Shown: one piece after another, positions 10,017 through 18,416 of the stretch
How the letters are laid out: each line of letters starts with the position of its first letter
Numbering within the stretch: the first letter of the stretch is position 1
Origin: an uncultured Alphaproteobacteria bacterium
GTDB taxonomy: Bacteria > Pseudomonadota > Alphaproteobacteria > CAAHEQ01 > UBA3637
DNA length: 51,657 nucleotides
NCBI GenBank assembly: GCA_944393195.1
Contig: CALXZG010000008.1
Location: 1 to 51,657 of the forward strand
Direction of reading: 5' to 3'
Notes under the pieces: generated by a model
The model's database searches: none
Told to the model about the DNA's origin: nothing
What the model saw: the letters and a program-made list of their open reading frames with translations, nothing else
Program-made: the position numbers and the translations under genes

Positions 10017-10748
10017 ATGGAAAAAGCAAAAAAGAAGGAGAGTTTTTGGGGAAATGCACGGGGATTGTTATGGGCTGTGCTGGCGGCTTTGGCCATTCGG
10101 TCTTGCCTGTTTGAACCGTATAACATTCCGTCCAGTTCGATGGTACCGACGTTATTGGTCGGGGACTATTTGTTTATTACCAAGTATGATTACGGGTATT
10201 CGCGGCATTCGTTTCCGTTTTCTCTTCCGTTGGTTCCGGGACAGATTTTTGCCAAAACACCCGAACGGGGGGATGTTGTCATTTTTAAGGTTCCGACGGA
10301 TAATCGAACAGATTATATTAAGCGCGTTATCGGATTGCCGGGGGATCGGATTCAAATGTCGGGCGGTCGGTTATACATTAACGATCAATTGGTGGAGCGA
10401 CAAAAAATCGGGGAAGAAGATTGGATGACGGAACAGGGGTTAATTCACTATACGCGGTATGAAGAAACATTACCGAACGGTGTGCGTCATTTGATTTACG
10501 AACAAGCGGATGACAAAGTATCGGACAATACAGATGTTCTGACCGTGCCGGAGGGGTATTTCTTTGCGATGGGGGACAATCGGGATAATTCGTTTGACAG
10601 CCGTTTCTTTGGCCCGGTACCATTGCACAATTTAGAAGGAAAAGCGCGCTTTATTTTTTATTCGAACAACGGGGCGGGATCTTTTTGGCAATTTTGGAAA
10701 TGGGGCGACGCACTCCGGTTAGAACGATTTTTTCAAAGGATTAAATAA
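10017..10748 (+). CDS. lepB: Signal peptidase I
   Basis: The 243-residue inner-membrane protease removes signal peptides from exported proteins. One N-terminal membrane segment (about 15-31) precedes the catalytic Ser41 in IPSSSMVPT. The general base Lys102 lies in YIKRVIGLPGD, and the C-terminal box GDNRDNSFDSRFFGPV is present. It heads an operon with rnc, era and recO, a classic bacterial order. The stop codon directly abuts the rnc ATG. Confidence 0.96.
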   Translation: MEKAKKKESFWGNARGLLWAVLAALAIRSCLFEPYNIPSSSMVPTLLVGDYLFITKYDYGYSRHSFPFSLPLVPGQIFAKTPERGDVVIFKVPTDNRTDYIKRVIGLPGDRIQMSGGRLYINDQLVERQKIGEEDWMTEQGLIHYTRYEETLPNGVRHLIYEQADDKVSDNTDVLTVPEGYFFAMGDNRDNSFDSRFFGPVPLHNLEGKARFIFYSNNGAGSFWQFWKWGDALRLERFFQRIK

Positions 10749-11384
10749 ATGGTACTAGCGGATTTATTTCACGACAAATCATTATTTGAAAAAGCGTTGC
10801 GGCTGGCTCATGACGGGCGGGCAGCAGATTACGAGCGATTGGAATTTTTAGGTGACCGGGTTATCGGATTGGTCGTATCGGAATTATTATACACGACTTT
10901 TCCCAAGGAACGGGAGGGTGATTTAGCCAAGCGTTTTGTCATGCTGACACGGGAAGAAACACTGGCGGATATTGCGCAAATCATCGGATTGCCGGAGTTA
11001 TTAAAAACAAATGAAAACAGGTTGCGGCACAATTCTTCCGTCCTGTCCGATGTGTGTGAAGCCGTGATGGCTGCCCTCTATCTGGACAGAGGATTAGAAG
11101 CGGTCAAGGCTTTTATGGAACCGATTTGGACCCCTTTTATTCAAGCGAATCGACAAGCGCCGCAGGATGCCAAATCAACGTTACAGGAATGGGCACAGAA
11201 AAAGTATAAGGCTTTACCGGCTTATCATGTCGTAGATCAACAGGGACCGGATCACAGTCCCGTCTTTGTCGTTTCGGTTATGGTAAAAGAACACGAGGCA
11301 ATGGGGCGCGGCACATCCAAAAAAGCCGCAGAACAACAGGCAGCACAAAATTTATTAGAGGTCGTTCAACATGGACATAAATGA
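10749..11384 (+). CDS. rnc: Ribonuclease III
   Basis: The 211-residue endonuclease cleaves double-stranded RNA, including rRNA precursors and structured mRNAs. The family signature ERLEFLGDRV is at 29-38 (metal-binding E32 and D36), and a second acidic cluster is in DVCEAVMAALYLDRG. A dsRNA-binding domain spans about 140-208 and ends in GRGTSKKAAEQQAAQNLL. The ATG follows the lepB stop without a gap, with AGGA about 9 bases upstream. The end overlaps era by 14 bases. Confidence 0.96.
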   Translation: MVLADLFHDKSLFEKALRLAHDGRAADYERLEFLGDRVIGLVVSELLYTTFPKEREGDLAKRFVMLTREETLADIAQIIGLPELLKTNENRLRHNSSVLSDVCEAVMAALYLDRGLEAVKAFMEPIWTPFIQANRQAPQDAKSTLQEWAQKKYKALPAYHVVDQQGPDHSPVFVVSVMVKEHEAMGRGTSKKAAEQQAAQNLLEVVQHGHK

Positions 11385-12270
11385 GCAACACTTTGGATTT
11401 GTGGCGGTTTTAGGGGCGCCGAACGCGGGGAAATCCACGCTTGTCAATCGATTGGTTGGGGCAAAGGTATCCATTGTTTCACCGAAAGTGCAAACGACAC
11501 GTTCCCGGATTCGGGGGATTTTTGTCGTCGGGCAAACACAGGTTATTTTAGTGGACACACCGGGGATTTTTAAGCCGTCGCGGCGATTGGATCGGGCGAT
11601 GGTGGCATCGGCATGGACGGAATCGGAAGAGTCGGATCTGCGCTTATTGGTCGTTGATGCGGCCAAAGGAATTGACAAGAATACGCGCGTTATTGTAGAC
11701 AGTCTGGTGAAAGCCAAGCAAAAAACAATATTGGTGTTAAACAAAATTGATTTAGTGGCAAAAGAGGCTTTATTACCGTTAATTGCCGCATTAAATGAAA
11801 CAGGCATTTTCACGGAAACGTTTTTGATATCGGCCGAAAAAGGTGAGCATGTTGAGGAACTAAAAGAGTATCTGATAAAACGCATGCCGAAGGGGATGTG
11901 GATGTTTCCCGACGATCAGTTATCCGATCTGCCCAATCGGTTATTTGCGGCCGAAATCACGCGAGAAAAGTTGTTCATGAATCTGCAACAGGAATTGCCA
12001 TACACATTGGCGGTTGAAACAACGCGGTGGGAAGAAAAAGACAGCGGTATTCGAATTGAGCAAACAATTTATGTGGAACGAACGGGACAAAAGGCTATCG
12101 TCCTTGGCAAAGGCGGCAGCATGATCAAAAAAATCGGGGAGTTGGCTCGACGGGATTTAACCCGATTATTCGAACGTCCGGTGCATTTATTTTTATTTGT
12201 CAAAGTTAAAGAAAACTGGTCCGAAGATCCGGGACAATATACCGATTGGGGATTAGACTTTAATGCCTGA
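11371..12270 (+). CDS. era: GTPase Era
   Basis: The 299-residue GTPase binds 16S rRNA near its 3' end and helps mature the 30S subunit. G1 is GAPNAGKST (15-23), G2 QTTRSRIRG, G3 DTPG, G4 NKID, then SAEKGEHVEEL as G5. A KH domain follows (about 205-285) with VLGKGGSMIKKIGELARRDL. Ends TGA, overlapping recO by 8 bases. Gene order rnc-era-recO supports the call. Confidence 0.97.
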   Translation: MDINEQHFGFVAVLGAPNAGKSTLVNRLVGAKVSIVSPKVQTTRSRIRGIFVVGQTQVILVDTPGIFKPSRRLDRAMVASAWTESEESDLRLLVVDAAKGIDKNTRVIVDSLVKAKQKTILVLNKIDLVAKEALLPLIAALNETGIFTETFLISAEKGEHVEELKEYLIKRMPKGMWMFPDDQLSDLPNRLFAAEITREKLFMNLQQELPYTLAVETTRWEEKDSGIRIEQTIYVERTGQKAIVLGKGGSMIKKIGELARRDLTRLFERPVHLFLFVKVKENWSEDPGQYTDWGLDFNA

Positions 12271-12940
12271 ATTCACATCGGAAAACGCGTTAGTCTTATC
12301 CACCCGCCGATTGGGGGAAAACGGATGGATTGTCAACGTGTTGACAGATTCCTACGGGCGATATACCGGTGTGTTAAAAAAGAAAACACCGCCGGAAATC
12401 GGCTCCTTTGTCTGTGTACGGTGGCAGGCACGGTTATCCGAGCAAATGGGACGATTTTATATTGAAGAAACACGGGCTTTTTCAATCTTGTTTATGGACG
12501 ACAGGAAACGGTTGGCTTGCCTCAGTACGGTATGCGCCTTATTAGATGACACGCTACCGGAACGCCAACCGTATCCGGATTTATATCGGGCGGTTATGGC
12601 TTTCTTACATACCTTGGAAAATCCCGATTTTTTAAAAAACTACGTTCGATTGGAAAGCGCTTTATTAACGGCTTTGGGATTCGGGTTAGACACATCCTGT
12701 TGCGCGGGGGGCGGGGATGACCATGATTTAGCGTATATCTCCCCCAAAACGGGACGGGCGGTCAGTCGGGAAAAAGGGGCTCCCTATCATAATAAATTAC
12801 TTCCCCTGCCCCGCTTTTTATGGCAAGAGGATACACCGTCGGTCGAAGATATTCGGCAGGGGTTGGTATTGACCGGTTACTTTTTAGAACGACACGCCGT
12901 TCATCATACACTGCCGAAAATTCGCGAACAACTTTTTTAG
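12263..12940 (+). CDS. recO: DNA repair protein RecO
   Basis: The 225-residue protein helps RecR load RecA on SSB-coated single strands. The OB-fold N-terminus (ALVLSTRRLGENGWIVNVLTDSYGRYTGVLK) is followed by a helical domain and LTALGFGLD. The alphaproteobacterial type segment CCAGG...DLAYISPKTGRAVS comes next. It is the last gene of the operon and overlaps the convergent GtrA-like gene by a few bases at the 3' ends. Confidence 0.92.
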   Translation: MPEFTSENALVLSTRRLGENGWIVNVLTDSYGRYTGVLKKKTPPEIGSFVCVRWQARLSEQMGRFYIEETRAFSILFMDDRKRLACLSTVCALLDDTLPERQPYPDLYRAVMAFLHTLENPDFLKNYVRLESALLTALGFGLDTSCCAGGGDDHDLAYISPKTGRAVSREKGAPYHNKLLPLPRFLWQEDTPSVEDIRQGLVLTGYFLERHAVHHTLPKIREQLF

Positions 12941-13368
12941 GAACGGGATATCGAACGAAAAGCCAGATATTTCAAGAGGAAGTAACTATTTACCGTAATG
13001 ATGACAAGGGCAACGAATTGTGCGACGTAAGGATTCCAATTCAGGGCAAGCAGAAGCGCCAGCAGAAAAGCGTTTAAAACGTAGCTGACACCCCATGTCA
13101 TTAAACATCGCACATATTCGGGCCACGCACGACCGTGAGAGTGAAAGACATAGATTTTTTGTGTCCAAAAACTGTTAACGGAAGATAGGGCAAAAGAAAG
13201 CAATAAAGCAAGCTGTGGCATTTCTTTTAATCCCAACCACAAAAGAAAAGCATAAAGAGCGTAGGAAAAAACGGTGTTATAGCCGCCAACCAACAGGTAG
13301 CGGATCTGTTGCGGCCACCGCATCCAGAGGGTAAATAGAAGAAGATACCAACGCTTAATCATGTTCAT
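12937..13368 (-). CDS. GtrA-family membrane protein
   Basis: The 143-residue protein has four membrane segments and the GtrA signature RYLLVGGYNTVFSYALYAFLLWLG, then SSVNSFWTQKIYVF. GtrA-type proteins are thought to help flip lipid-linked sugars for O-antigen or wall glycosylation. ATG 13368 (MNMIKRWY) is chosen. The frame is open 27 codons further, but that extension would cover the queH promoter. Possible partners in this window are the GtrB-like glycosyltransferase and polytopic protein at 43-46 kb. Confidence 0.8.
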   Translation of the reverse strand: MNMIKRWYLLLFTLWMRWPQQIRYLLVGGYNTVFSYALYAFLLWLGLKEMPQLALLLSFALSSVNSFWTQKIYVFHSHGRAWPEYVRCLMTWGVSYVLNAFLLALLLALNWNPYVAQFVALVIITVNSYFLLKYLAFRSISRS

Positions 13369-13411
13369 ATCAGGTACCCTATCAGGAAACGGAAAACGTG
13401 TCAACTTTTTA

Positions 13412-13440
13412 TTGATTTTGAATGGTTTTAGGGATATAAT
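13412..13440 (+). promoter_or_regulatory. Promoter of queH, giving a near-leaderless transcript
   Basis: TTGATT (13412-13417), 17 bases, perfect TATAAT (13435-13440). The expected start falls at about 13447, one base before the queH ATG. Confidence 0.65.
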
Positions 13441-13447
13441 AAATAGC

Positions 13448-13987
13448 ATGCAAAAAGAGGCTTTATTGTTATTATCGTGTTGTGCGCCCTGCTCTGTCGG
13501 GGTAATTCAGCAATTACATGCGGAAGGGGTCAATTTCACGGTTTTATTTTACAATCCGAACATTCGACCGATTGAGGAATATCATCGGCGGCGACAGGAA
13601 AACGAACGAATCTGTCAGGAATTAGGGGTTCCTTTTGTTGAATTGCCATATCAACCGGAAATATGGACAGAGGCAACACGCGGGTTGGAAAATGAGCCGG
13701 AACGCGGAAAACGGTGTGATGTATGCTTTTTCCTGCGCTTAAAACAGGCGGCGACCTATGCAAAAGCCAACGGATTTACCCGTTTTTCATCGGTATTGGG
13801 CATTTCCCGCTATAAAGATTTTGATCAGGTTTGTCGGGCCGGCAAAAAAGCCGGTGAAGAAGTCGGTATTCCCTATGATATGACGAATTGGCGGAAAAAC
13901 GGCGGGGCCGAACGGAGTATTCGTTTAACGAAGGAAAAAGGGCTGTACAACCAAAATTATTGCGGTTGTAAGCCCCGTTTCAAGTAA
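13448..13987 (+). CDS. queH: Epoxyqueuosine reductase QueH (DUF208)
   Basis: The 179-residue protein carries out the last step of queuosine synthesis, reducing epoxyqueuosine in tRNA with an iron-sulfur cluster. The diagnostic Cys clusters are present: SCCAPCS (C11, C12, C15), KRCDVCFF and NYCGCKP. ATG 13448 is the start because the conserved N-terminus MQKEALLLLSCCAPCS begins there. The open frame upstream is not conserved in type and lies under the promoter. There is no Shine-Dalgarno at normal distance. With tgt it gives the organism a queuosine route. preQ1 synthesis genes are not in the window. Confidence 0.9.
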   Translation: MQKEALLLLSCCAPCSVGVIQQLHAEGVNFTVLFYNPNIRPIEEYHRRRQENERICQELGVPFVELPYQPEIWTEATRGLENEPERGKRCDVCFFLRLKQAATYAKANGFTRFSSVLGISRYKDFDQVCRAGKKAGEEVGIPYDMTNWRKNGGAERSIRLTKEKGLYNQNYCGCKPRFK

Positions 13988-13995
13988 GTTTCGTT

Positions 13996-14586
13996 TTATT
14001 TTTGATGGGCATCTATCCGGTTTTGCACCCGTTCCAGAGCCGGCATAATTTCTTCCGGTGTATCCACAAAATCCACATAGTCCACACGGCTTTGGTTAAT
14101 GGTTCCTTCCTGTAACATATTCAGGAGCAATTCCTGCATCGGACGCCAAAAACCATTATAGTTCAAGAAAATCATCGGCTTTTTGGGAACATCACCGGTT
14201 TGGGTCAAAACGGCAAACTCGGAAAATTCATCCATGGTTCCCCAACCGCCGGGACCAATCAGCAAGGCGTCACTAATTTGAAACATATCCATTTTCCGAC
14301 GGGACAAATTCGGAACGACTTTAATTTCATCCAAATTAAAAACGGTCGGATCTTTACATTGTAATTCCAATAACTTTAAGGTTGTAATCCCCAAAACTTT
14401 ACCGTTTTTATTCCGGACACCTTGAAACGTACTGCCCATCACGCCTTCGTCACCGATACCGAAAACCATGGTAATCCCTTGTTCGGCAAGCAATTCGCCG
14501 GTGCGACGCATATATTCATGATAAACAGATGAAATGGTGGAGGATGCCCCACCGAAAACCGCTATTGATTTATATTTTTGTGTCAT
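13996..14586 (-). CDS. LOG-family (TIGR00730-like) protein
   Basis: The 196-residue Rossmann-type protein belongs to the LOG group, whose studied members cleave nucleoside 5'-monophosphates to base and ribose phosphate. It shows SIAVFGGASS, the phosphate-binding LIGPGGWGTMDEF (the family PGGxGTxxE), and SRRKMDMFQISDAL. AAGGA lies 8 bases upstream of the ATG. It is convergent with queH with only 8 bases between stops. A role in nucleotide turnover is more likely than hormone synthesis. Confidence 0.85.
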   Translation of the reverse strand: MTQKYKSIAVFGGASSTISSVYHEYMRRTGELLAEQGITMVFGIGDEGVMGSTFQGVRNKNGKVLGITTLKLLELQCKDPTVFNLDEIKVVPNLSRRKMDMFQISDALLIGPGGWGTMDEFSEFAVLTQTGDVPKKPMIFLNYNGFWRPMQELLLNMLQEGTINQSRVDYVDFVDTPEEIMPALERVQNRIDAHQK

Positions 14587-14648
14587 ATCTTAAATCCTTT
14601 TTAATCATATTGAGTATAGGATATTTTCAACATATTTCAATAAAAAAG

Positions 14649-14677
14649 TTGCGATTTAGCATTTTTTCACATATGAT
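14649..14677 (+). promoter_or_regulatory. Promoter of the flavin reductase-rubredoxin gene
   Basis: TTGCGA (14649-14654), 17 bases, TATGAT (14672-14677), followed by AAAGGAGG just before the ATG at 14701. Confidence 0.6.
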
Positions 14678-14700
14678 GTGCCTCATAAAAGGAGGAAAAA

Positions 14701-15315
14701 ATGGATTTGGAAGCTCTGTTTAAAATATCGCACGGGCTTTATGTAACAGGGGCCAAAGATGGACAAGGTCGCCTGATCGGCAGTTGTATCGATGCCGTTA
14801 TGGTTATTGAGGCGGTGCCGGCTCAGATTATGATTTCCCTATGCAAAACATCGTACACGTGTGAAAATGTTTTACGTACCGGTCGGCTAACATTATCCGT
14901 ATTATCGGATGATACGGCCGATGATATCATTCGGACGTTTGGCATGCAATCATCCCGCGACATTGACAAATGGGCTACGATTCAACATGGTTTGCGGGAC
15001 GGATTACCGGTGTTAGAAGAAGCGGTTTCACGCTTATCTTTGCGGGTTGTTCATCGGATGGAAACAGCGACACATTTTGTCTTTTTATGCGATGTGGTAT
15101 CCATTGAAAAAGGAGAGGATAAGCCTTCTTTAATTTATGCCGATTATCAAAAGAGAAAACAAGGAAAGGAGAAAAAAATGACAACAGAAGGTAAAAAATG
15201 GGTGTGTACCGTTTGCGGGTATGTATACGACGGAGAAACACCATTTGAGGAATTACCGGAAGATTGGGTTTGTCCGTTATGCGGTGAACCAAAATCGGTT
15301 TTTGTTCAGGAATAA
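14701..15315 (+). CDS. High-molecular-weight rubredoxin: flavin reductase-rubredoxin fusion
   Basis: The 204-residue protein has a flavin-reductase-like FMN-binding split-barrel domain (about 1-155: [16 protein letters not shown], the [11 protein letters not shown] region) joined by a Lys-rich linker to a rubredoxin domain. The two iron knuckles of the latter are CTVCGY and CPLCGE. In anaerobes this Hrb type passes electrons from NAD(P)H to flavodiiron proteins that reduce oxygen or nitric oxide. No flavodiiron gene is in the window. A very strong start signal lies inside the gene before the rubredoxin domain, so two products may be made. Confidence 0.85.
   Translation: MDLEALFKISHGLYVTGAKDGQGRLIGSCIDAVMVIEAVPAQIMISLCKTSYTCENVLRTGRLTLSVLSDDTADDIIRTFGMQSSRDIDKWATIQHGLRDGLPVLEEAVSRLSLRVVHRMETATHFVFLCDVVSIEKGEDKPSLIYADYQKRKQGKEKKMTTEGKKWVCTVCGYVYDGETPFEELPEDWVCPLCGEPKSVFVQE
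15178..15315 (+). CDS. Internal in-frame start: possible free rubredoxin
   Basis: AAAGGAG (15165-15171) stands 6 bases before ATG 15178, in frame with the fusion gene. Initiation here would give a 45-residue protein starting [15 protein letters not shown], which is a complete small rubredoxin with both Cys-x2-Cys knuckles. The site lies exactly in the interdomain linker. The linker Lys-Glu-rich codons could create such a site by chance, so translation is inferred, not shown. Confidence 0.5.
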   Translation: MTTEGKKWVCTVCGYVYDGETPFEELPEDWVCPLCGEPKSVFVQE

Positions 15316-15326
15316 GAAGAGCGACT

Positions 15327-15353
15327 AAAAAAATCCCCTGCTTGCGGCAGGGG
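15327..15353 (-). terminator. Bidirectional terminator between Hrb and the small lipoprotein
   Basis: The stem CCCCTGC/GCAGGGG (15335-15341 with 15347-15353) has a 5-base loop. The minus-strand tail is ATTTTTTT and the plus-strand tail is the weaker TATTTC, so it mainly ends the leftward operon. Confidence 0.8.
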
Positions 15354-15382
15354 TATTTCATATCCGAACGGGAAAATGTGCG

Positions 15383-15520
15383 TCAGGAATCCTGTGTCAC
15401 AACATATTGATGCGGATAAAAAGCTCCTTCGGGGGCTTGCGGAGCCGACACACGACCGCAGGAGGAAGCCAACAGAGCTAAAACAATCATCAATAAAACG
15501 AAGCAAATATTACGGTGCAT
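15383..15520 (-). CDS. Small LptM-like lipoprotein, 45 aa
   Basis: A short frame starts at ATG 15520 with AGAGGA 5 bases upstream and ends in TGA. The protein has a hydrophobic signal (FVLLMIVLALLASSC) with a lipobox ending at Cys21, followed by GRVSAPQAPEGAFYPHQY. Tiny lipoproteins with Cys-Gly-Arg after the lipobox resemble LptM/YifL, which aids LptD assembly in enterobacteria. That parallel is inference. It follows the 278-aa secreted protein by 9 bases and sits just before a terminator. Confidence 0.65.
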   Translation of the reverse strand: MHRNICFVLLMIVLALLASSCGRVSAPQAPEGAFYPHQYVVTQDS

Positions 15521-15529
15521 AACGTTCCT

Positions 15530-16366
15530 CTATTCAAAATTAAGAGCACAAACTTTACCTGTACAAACAGCTGTATTCCCGACCAAAGCCAAATGTGGCG
15601 AGGACGTATTAATGGCCGCAGCAACCTCTAATCCCGGAATAGTGGTATGAGCATCTACCTGACATGAATCGGCCAACGTAAAACGGACAATGCCATCGGC
15701 ATACCCGACAATATTCGTATTGCAGAGCGGCGCCTCATCAGGCAATATTTTATCCGCGGTTACCGTTCCCCCCCTACCGTTATTCAAAGTCATGGCAACA
15801 GTTGCCGTTTGAGCGGCTCTATCCACCAATTTATCAGCAAAAGCCAATGCCTGAGGAGACGGCTTTTTCTTTTGTTGAACGGCTTTCGGCTTCGGTTGTT
15901 GTGATACGGATGAATCGACCGGTTTGGTATCCGTTAAGAACAGGTTTTGCGTCTCTTTCGATGGATCCGGTGATACGGACACGACAGGTGTTGTGTGCGG
16001 TGCGGTATCAACCTTCTGTTGGGATTCATTGGAAGACAGTTGTGTCGCAGCCATATAATTATGAGTCGCCAGCGCGACAGGTTCATTCAATTTAACCCAA
16101 CAGGTATCCTGTTCCGACCAACGGGCAATGGCACGCAGGCAGGGATCGATATTGTCGCGCAGGCGGTTTAAATCCAGTTTGGCCCGAATAAGCGGGAGAG
16201 CCGCAGCCCTCTCAGTCGGTGTATAACCGGCGTTTTTCAATTGATGGTCCGCTATTTTTTCAATACGTTTATTGTAATCGGCATCGGGAACGATAGGCGG
16301 TTGAAATTGTGCCGAAGCAATGGACGATAACCCCAAAATCAAAGCAAGAAAAACAACTGTTTTCAT
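15530..16366 (-). CDS. Hypothetical exported protein
   Basis: This 278-residue protein is not recognised. A signal peptide (MKTVVFLALILGLSSIASAQ) is followed by a helical, charged part (about 20-100), a Ser/Thr/Pro/Lys-rich linker (about 100-165), and a beta-rich C-terminal part with four Cys (APLCNTN, DSCQVD, AVCTGKVC) that may form disulfides. ATG 16366 is chosen because AAAGGA is 8 bases upstream and would touch the alternative ATG at 16375. It precedes the small lipoprotein, so both likely act in the envelope. Confidence 0.72.
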   Translation of the reverse strand: MKTVVFLALILGLSSIASAQFQPPIVPDADYNKRIEKIADHQLKNAGYTPTERAAALPLIRAKLDLNRLRDNIDPCLRAIARWSEQDTCWVKLNEPVALATHNYMAATQLSSNESQQKVDTAPHTTPVVSVSPDPSKETQNLFLTDTKPVDSSVSQQPKPKAVQQKKKPSPQALAFADKLVDRAAQTATVAMTLNNGRGGTVTADKILPDEAPLCNTNIVGYADGIVRFTLADSCQVDAHTTIPGLEVAAAINTSSPHLALVGNTAVCTGKVCALNFE

Positions 16367-16446
16367 ATCAAACATCCTTTCTTTTTGATAAGCCTATGCA
16401 ATATTTGTTCTTTTGTCAACAAAAAAGCAACAAAAATTCGGATATG

Positions 16447-16477
16447 AAAAACGCGCCCCGAACGGAGCGCGCTTTTT
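16447..16477 (-). terminator. Terminator of rpsA (bidirectional)
   Basis: The stem CGCGC/GCGCG (16452-16456 with 16467-16471) encloses an inner CCG/CGG stem. There are runs of U on both strands. It ends rpsA leftward. Confidence 0.82.
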
Positions 16478-16492
16478 AGGTTCAACAACCGA

Positions 16493-18253
16493 TTATTCCG
16501 CCGCTTCTTCAGCCTTGGCTTTTTTGGTTGTTTTCTTTTTAGCCGGTTTTTCTTCAGCGTCTGTTTTAGCTGTCTTTTTGGCTTTGTTGGCCAAAGCGGC
16601 ACCCAAAATATCACCCAAAGAAGCACCGGAAGCGGTCGAACCGAATTCTTCCATTGCCTGTTTTTCTTCGGCGACTTCACGCGCTTTGATAGACAAAGAC
16701 AATTTGCGTGTTTTAGCGTCGAATGAAACGACTTTGGCATCAACCTTTTCACCGATCGCAAAACGTTCCGTTTTTTGTTCGGAGCGGTCTTTGGCTAAAT
16801 CCGTACGCTTAATGAAGCCTTTGATACCGTCAACATCGACTTCGATACCGTTTTCTTCAATCGCGGAGACAACACCCGTCACGACGGCGCCCTTTTTCAA
16901 GGTTTCGGAAACACCGGCCAACGGATCGTCAGACAATTGCTTAATACCCAAAGAAATACGTTCTTTTTCAACATCGATGTCCAAGATTTTCGCCTTAACA
17001 ACCATGCCTTTTTTGTATTCTTTGATGGCTTCTTCGCTCGGCTTATCCCAAGACAGGTCGGACGTATGAATCATACCATCCAAATCATCGTTCAAAGCGA
17101 TAAAGATACCGAATTCAATCATGTTCTTAATTTCGCCTTCAATCACATCACCGACGGCGTGTGTATCGGCAAACGCTTTCCACGGGTTTTCCTGCAATTG
17201 TTTCATGCCCAAAGAAATGCGGCGTTTGGATTCATCAACGTCCAAGATAACCACGTCAACTTCTTCACTTAACGATACAATCTTACTCGGGTGAACGTTT
17301 TTCTTCGTCCAGCTCATTTCAGAAACATGCACCAAACCTTCGATACCCGGCGCAATTTCGATAAAGGCACCGTAATCGGTAATGTTGCTGATCTTACCTT
17401 TCAACTGCATACCGACCGGGAAACGTTCGTTGATACCGACCCACGGATCGCTTTCCAGTTGTTTCATACCCAAAGAAATGCGCCCCGTATCCGTATTGAA
17501 CTTAATAATTTGAACCTTAACCGTTTGACCGACGGACAAAATTTCAGCCGGATTCGTAACACGTTTCCAAGAAATATCCGTAACGTGCAACAAACCGTCC
17601 ACACCGCCCAAATCAATGAACGCACCGTAATCGGTAATGTTTTTAACCGTTCCTTCAACCACTTGACCTTCGGACAGGTTTTTAATGATTTCGGAGCGTT
17701 GTTCGGCGCGGGTTTCTTCCAAAACCGCACGGCGGGAAACAACGATATTGCCACGGACTTTATCCATTTTGAGCAACGCAAACGGTTGCGGAATACCCAT
17801 CAGCGGGCTCATATCCCGGATCGGACGAACGTCAATCTGGCTACCCGGCAAGAAAGCCGTAGCCCCGTTCAAATCGACCGTAAAGCCACCCTTTACACGA
17901 CCAAAAATCGTACCGGTGACATGTTCGCCTTTTTCCATCGCTTTTTCCAAATCGCCCCAAGCTTCTTCACGACGGGCTTTTTCACGCGACAGAACGGCAT
18001 TTCCGTTTTTGTCTTCATAGCGATCAATAAACACTTCAATCGTGTCACCGACATGTAATTCCTGAGCCCCGCATTCGGACAACGGAATGCGACCTTCGGA
18101 TTTTAAACCGACATCAACGATGACAACATCATCGTCAAAACCAACGATTTGACCGGAAACGACTTTGCCCTGCAATGCCCCTTTTCCCATAAATTCGTCA
18201 AGCAACGCACCGAACTCTTCTTTTCCCGGTACTTGGTTTTCTTTTGTATTCAT
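16493..18253 (-). CDS. rpsA: 30S ribosomal protein S1
   Basis: The 586-residue protein carries six S1 RNA-binding OB-fold repeats, visible as recurrent IVDVGLKSEGRIPLSE, GFTVDLNGATAFLPGSQIDVRP, YGAFIDLGGVDGLLHVTDISW, YGAFIEIAPGIEGLVHVSEMSW, FGIFIALNDDLDGMIHTSDLSW and NGIEVDVDGIKGFIK. It ends in a Lys/Ala-rich tail. S1 brings mRNA to the ribosome, especially mRNAs with weak ribosome sites. ATG 18253 (MNTKENQVPG) has AGGA 5 bases upstream. The open frame reaches 18295 without such a site. A long structured leader precedes it. Confidence 0.97.
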   Translation of the reverse strand: MNTKENQVPGKEEFGALLDEFMGKGALQGKVVSGQIVGFDDDVVIVDVGLKSEGRIPLSECGAQELHVGDTIEVFIDRYEDKNGNAVLSREKARREEAWGDLEKAMEKGEHVTGTIFGRVKGGFTVDLNGATAFLPGSQIDVRPIRDMSPLMGIPQPFALLKMDKVRGNIVVSRRAVLEETRAEQRSEIIKNLSEGQVVEGTVKNITDYGAFIDLGGVDGLLHVTDISWKRVTNPAEILSVGQTVKVQIIKFNTDTGRISLGMKQLESDPWVGINERFPVGMQLKGKISNITDYGAFIEIAPGIEGLVHVSEMSWTKKNVHPSKIVSLSEEVDVVILDVDESKRRISLGMKQLQENPWKAFADTHAVGDVIEGEIKNMIEFGIFIALNDDLDGMIHTSDLSWDKPSEEAIKEYKKGMVVKAKILDIDVEKERISLGIKQLSDDPLAGVSETLKKGAVVTGVVSAIEENGIEVDVDGIKGFIKRTDLAKDRSEQKTERFAIGEKVDAKVVSFDAKTRKLSLSIKAREVAEEKQAMEEFGSTASGASLGDILGAALANKAKKTAKTDAEEKPAKKKTTKKAKAEEAAE

Positions 18254-18387
18254 ATATTTTCCTAAAATTATATTTTGGTTGGCCGACGGGAGCATATCCC
18301 GCGGACTTAATAAAGCCCCCTGCTTGCAGCGGTTTCGCGGGCTTTAAGCGATAACGCCGACCGTTCCGGAATGGAACAGGCGAAATA
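18254..18387 (-). promoter_or_regulatory. Structured 5' leader of rpsA
   Basis: About 130 bases of untranslated leader hold three stems: GTTCC/GGAAC, AAAGCCC/GGGCTTT (18312-18318 with 18339-18345) enclosing a smaller CTGC/GCAG stem, and CGGGA/TCCCG close to the ribosome site. S1 autoregulates through its own leader in gammaproteobacteria. This arrangement suggests a similar control, but sequence similarity to a known leader is not claimed. Confidence 0.4.
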
Positions 18388-18416
18388 TGTATAGCATAAA
18401 TATCGGTCAAAAGCAA
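18388..18416 (-). promoter_or_regulatory. Candidate promoter of rpsA
   Basis: On the minus strand, TTGCTT (18416-18411), 17 bases, TATACA (18393-18388). Confidence 0.45.

Noticed and set aside
16413-18347. Several long plus-strand frames opposite rpsA
   Set aside because: They are shadows of the strongly biased codons of rpsA, with Asn/Arg/Phe-rich composition and no ribosome sites.
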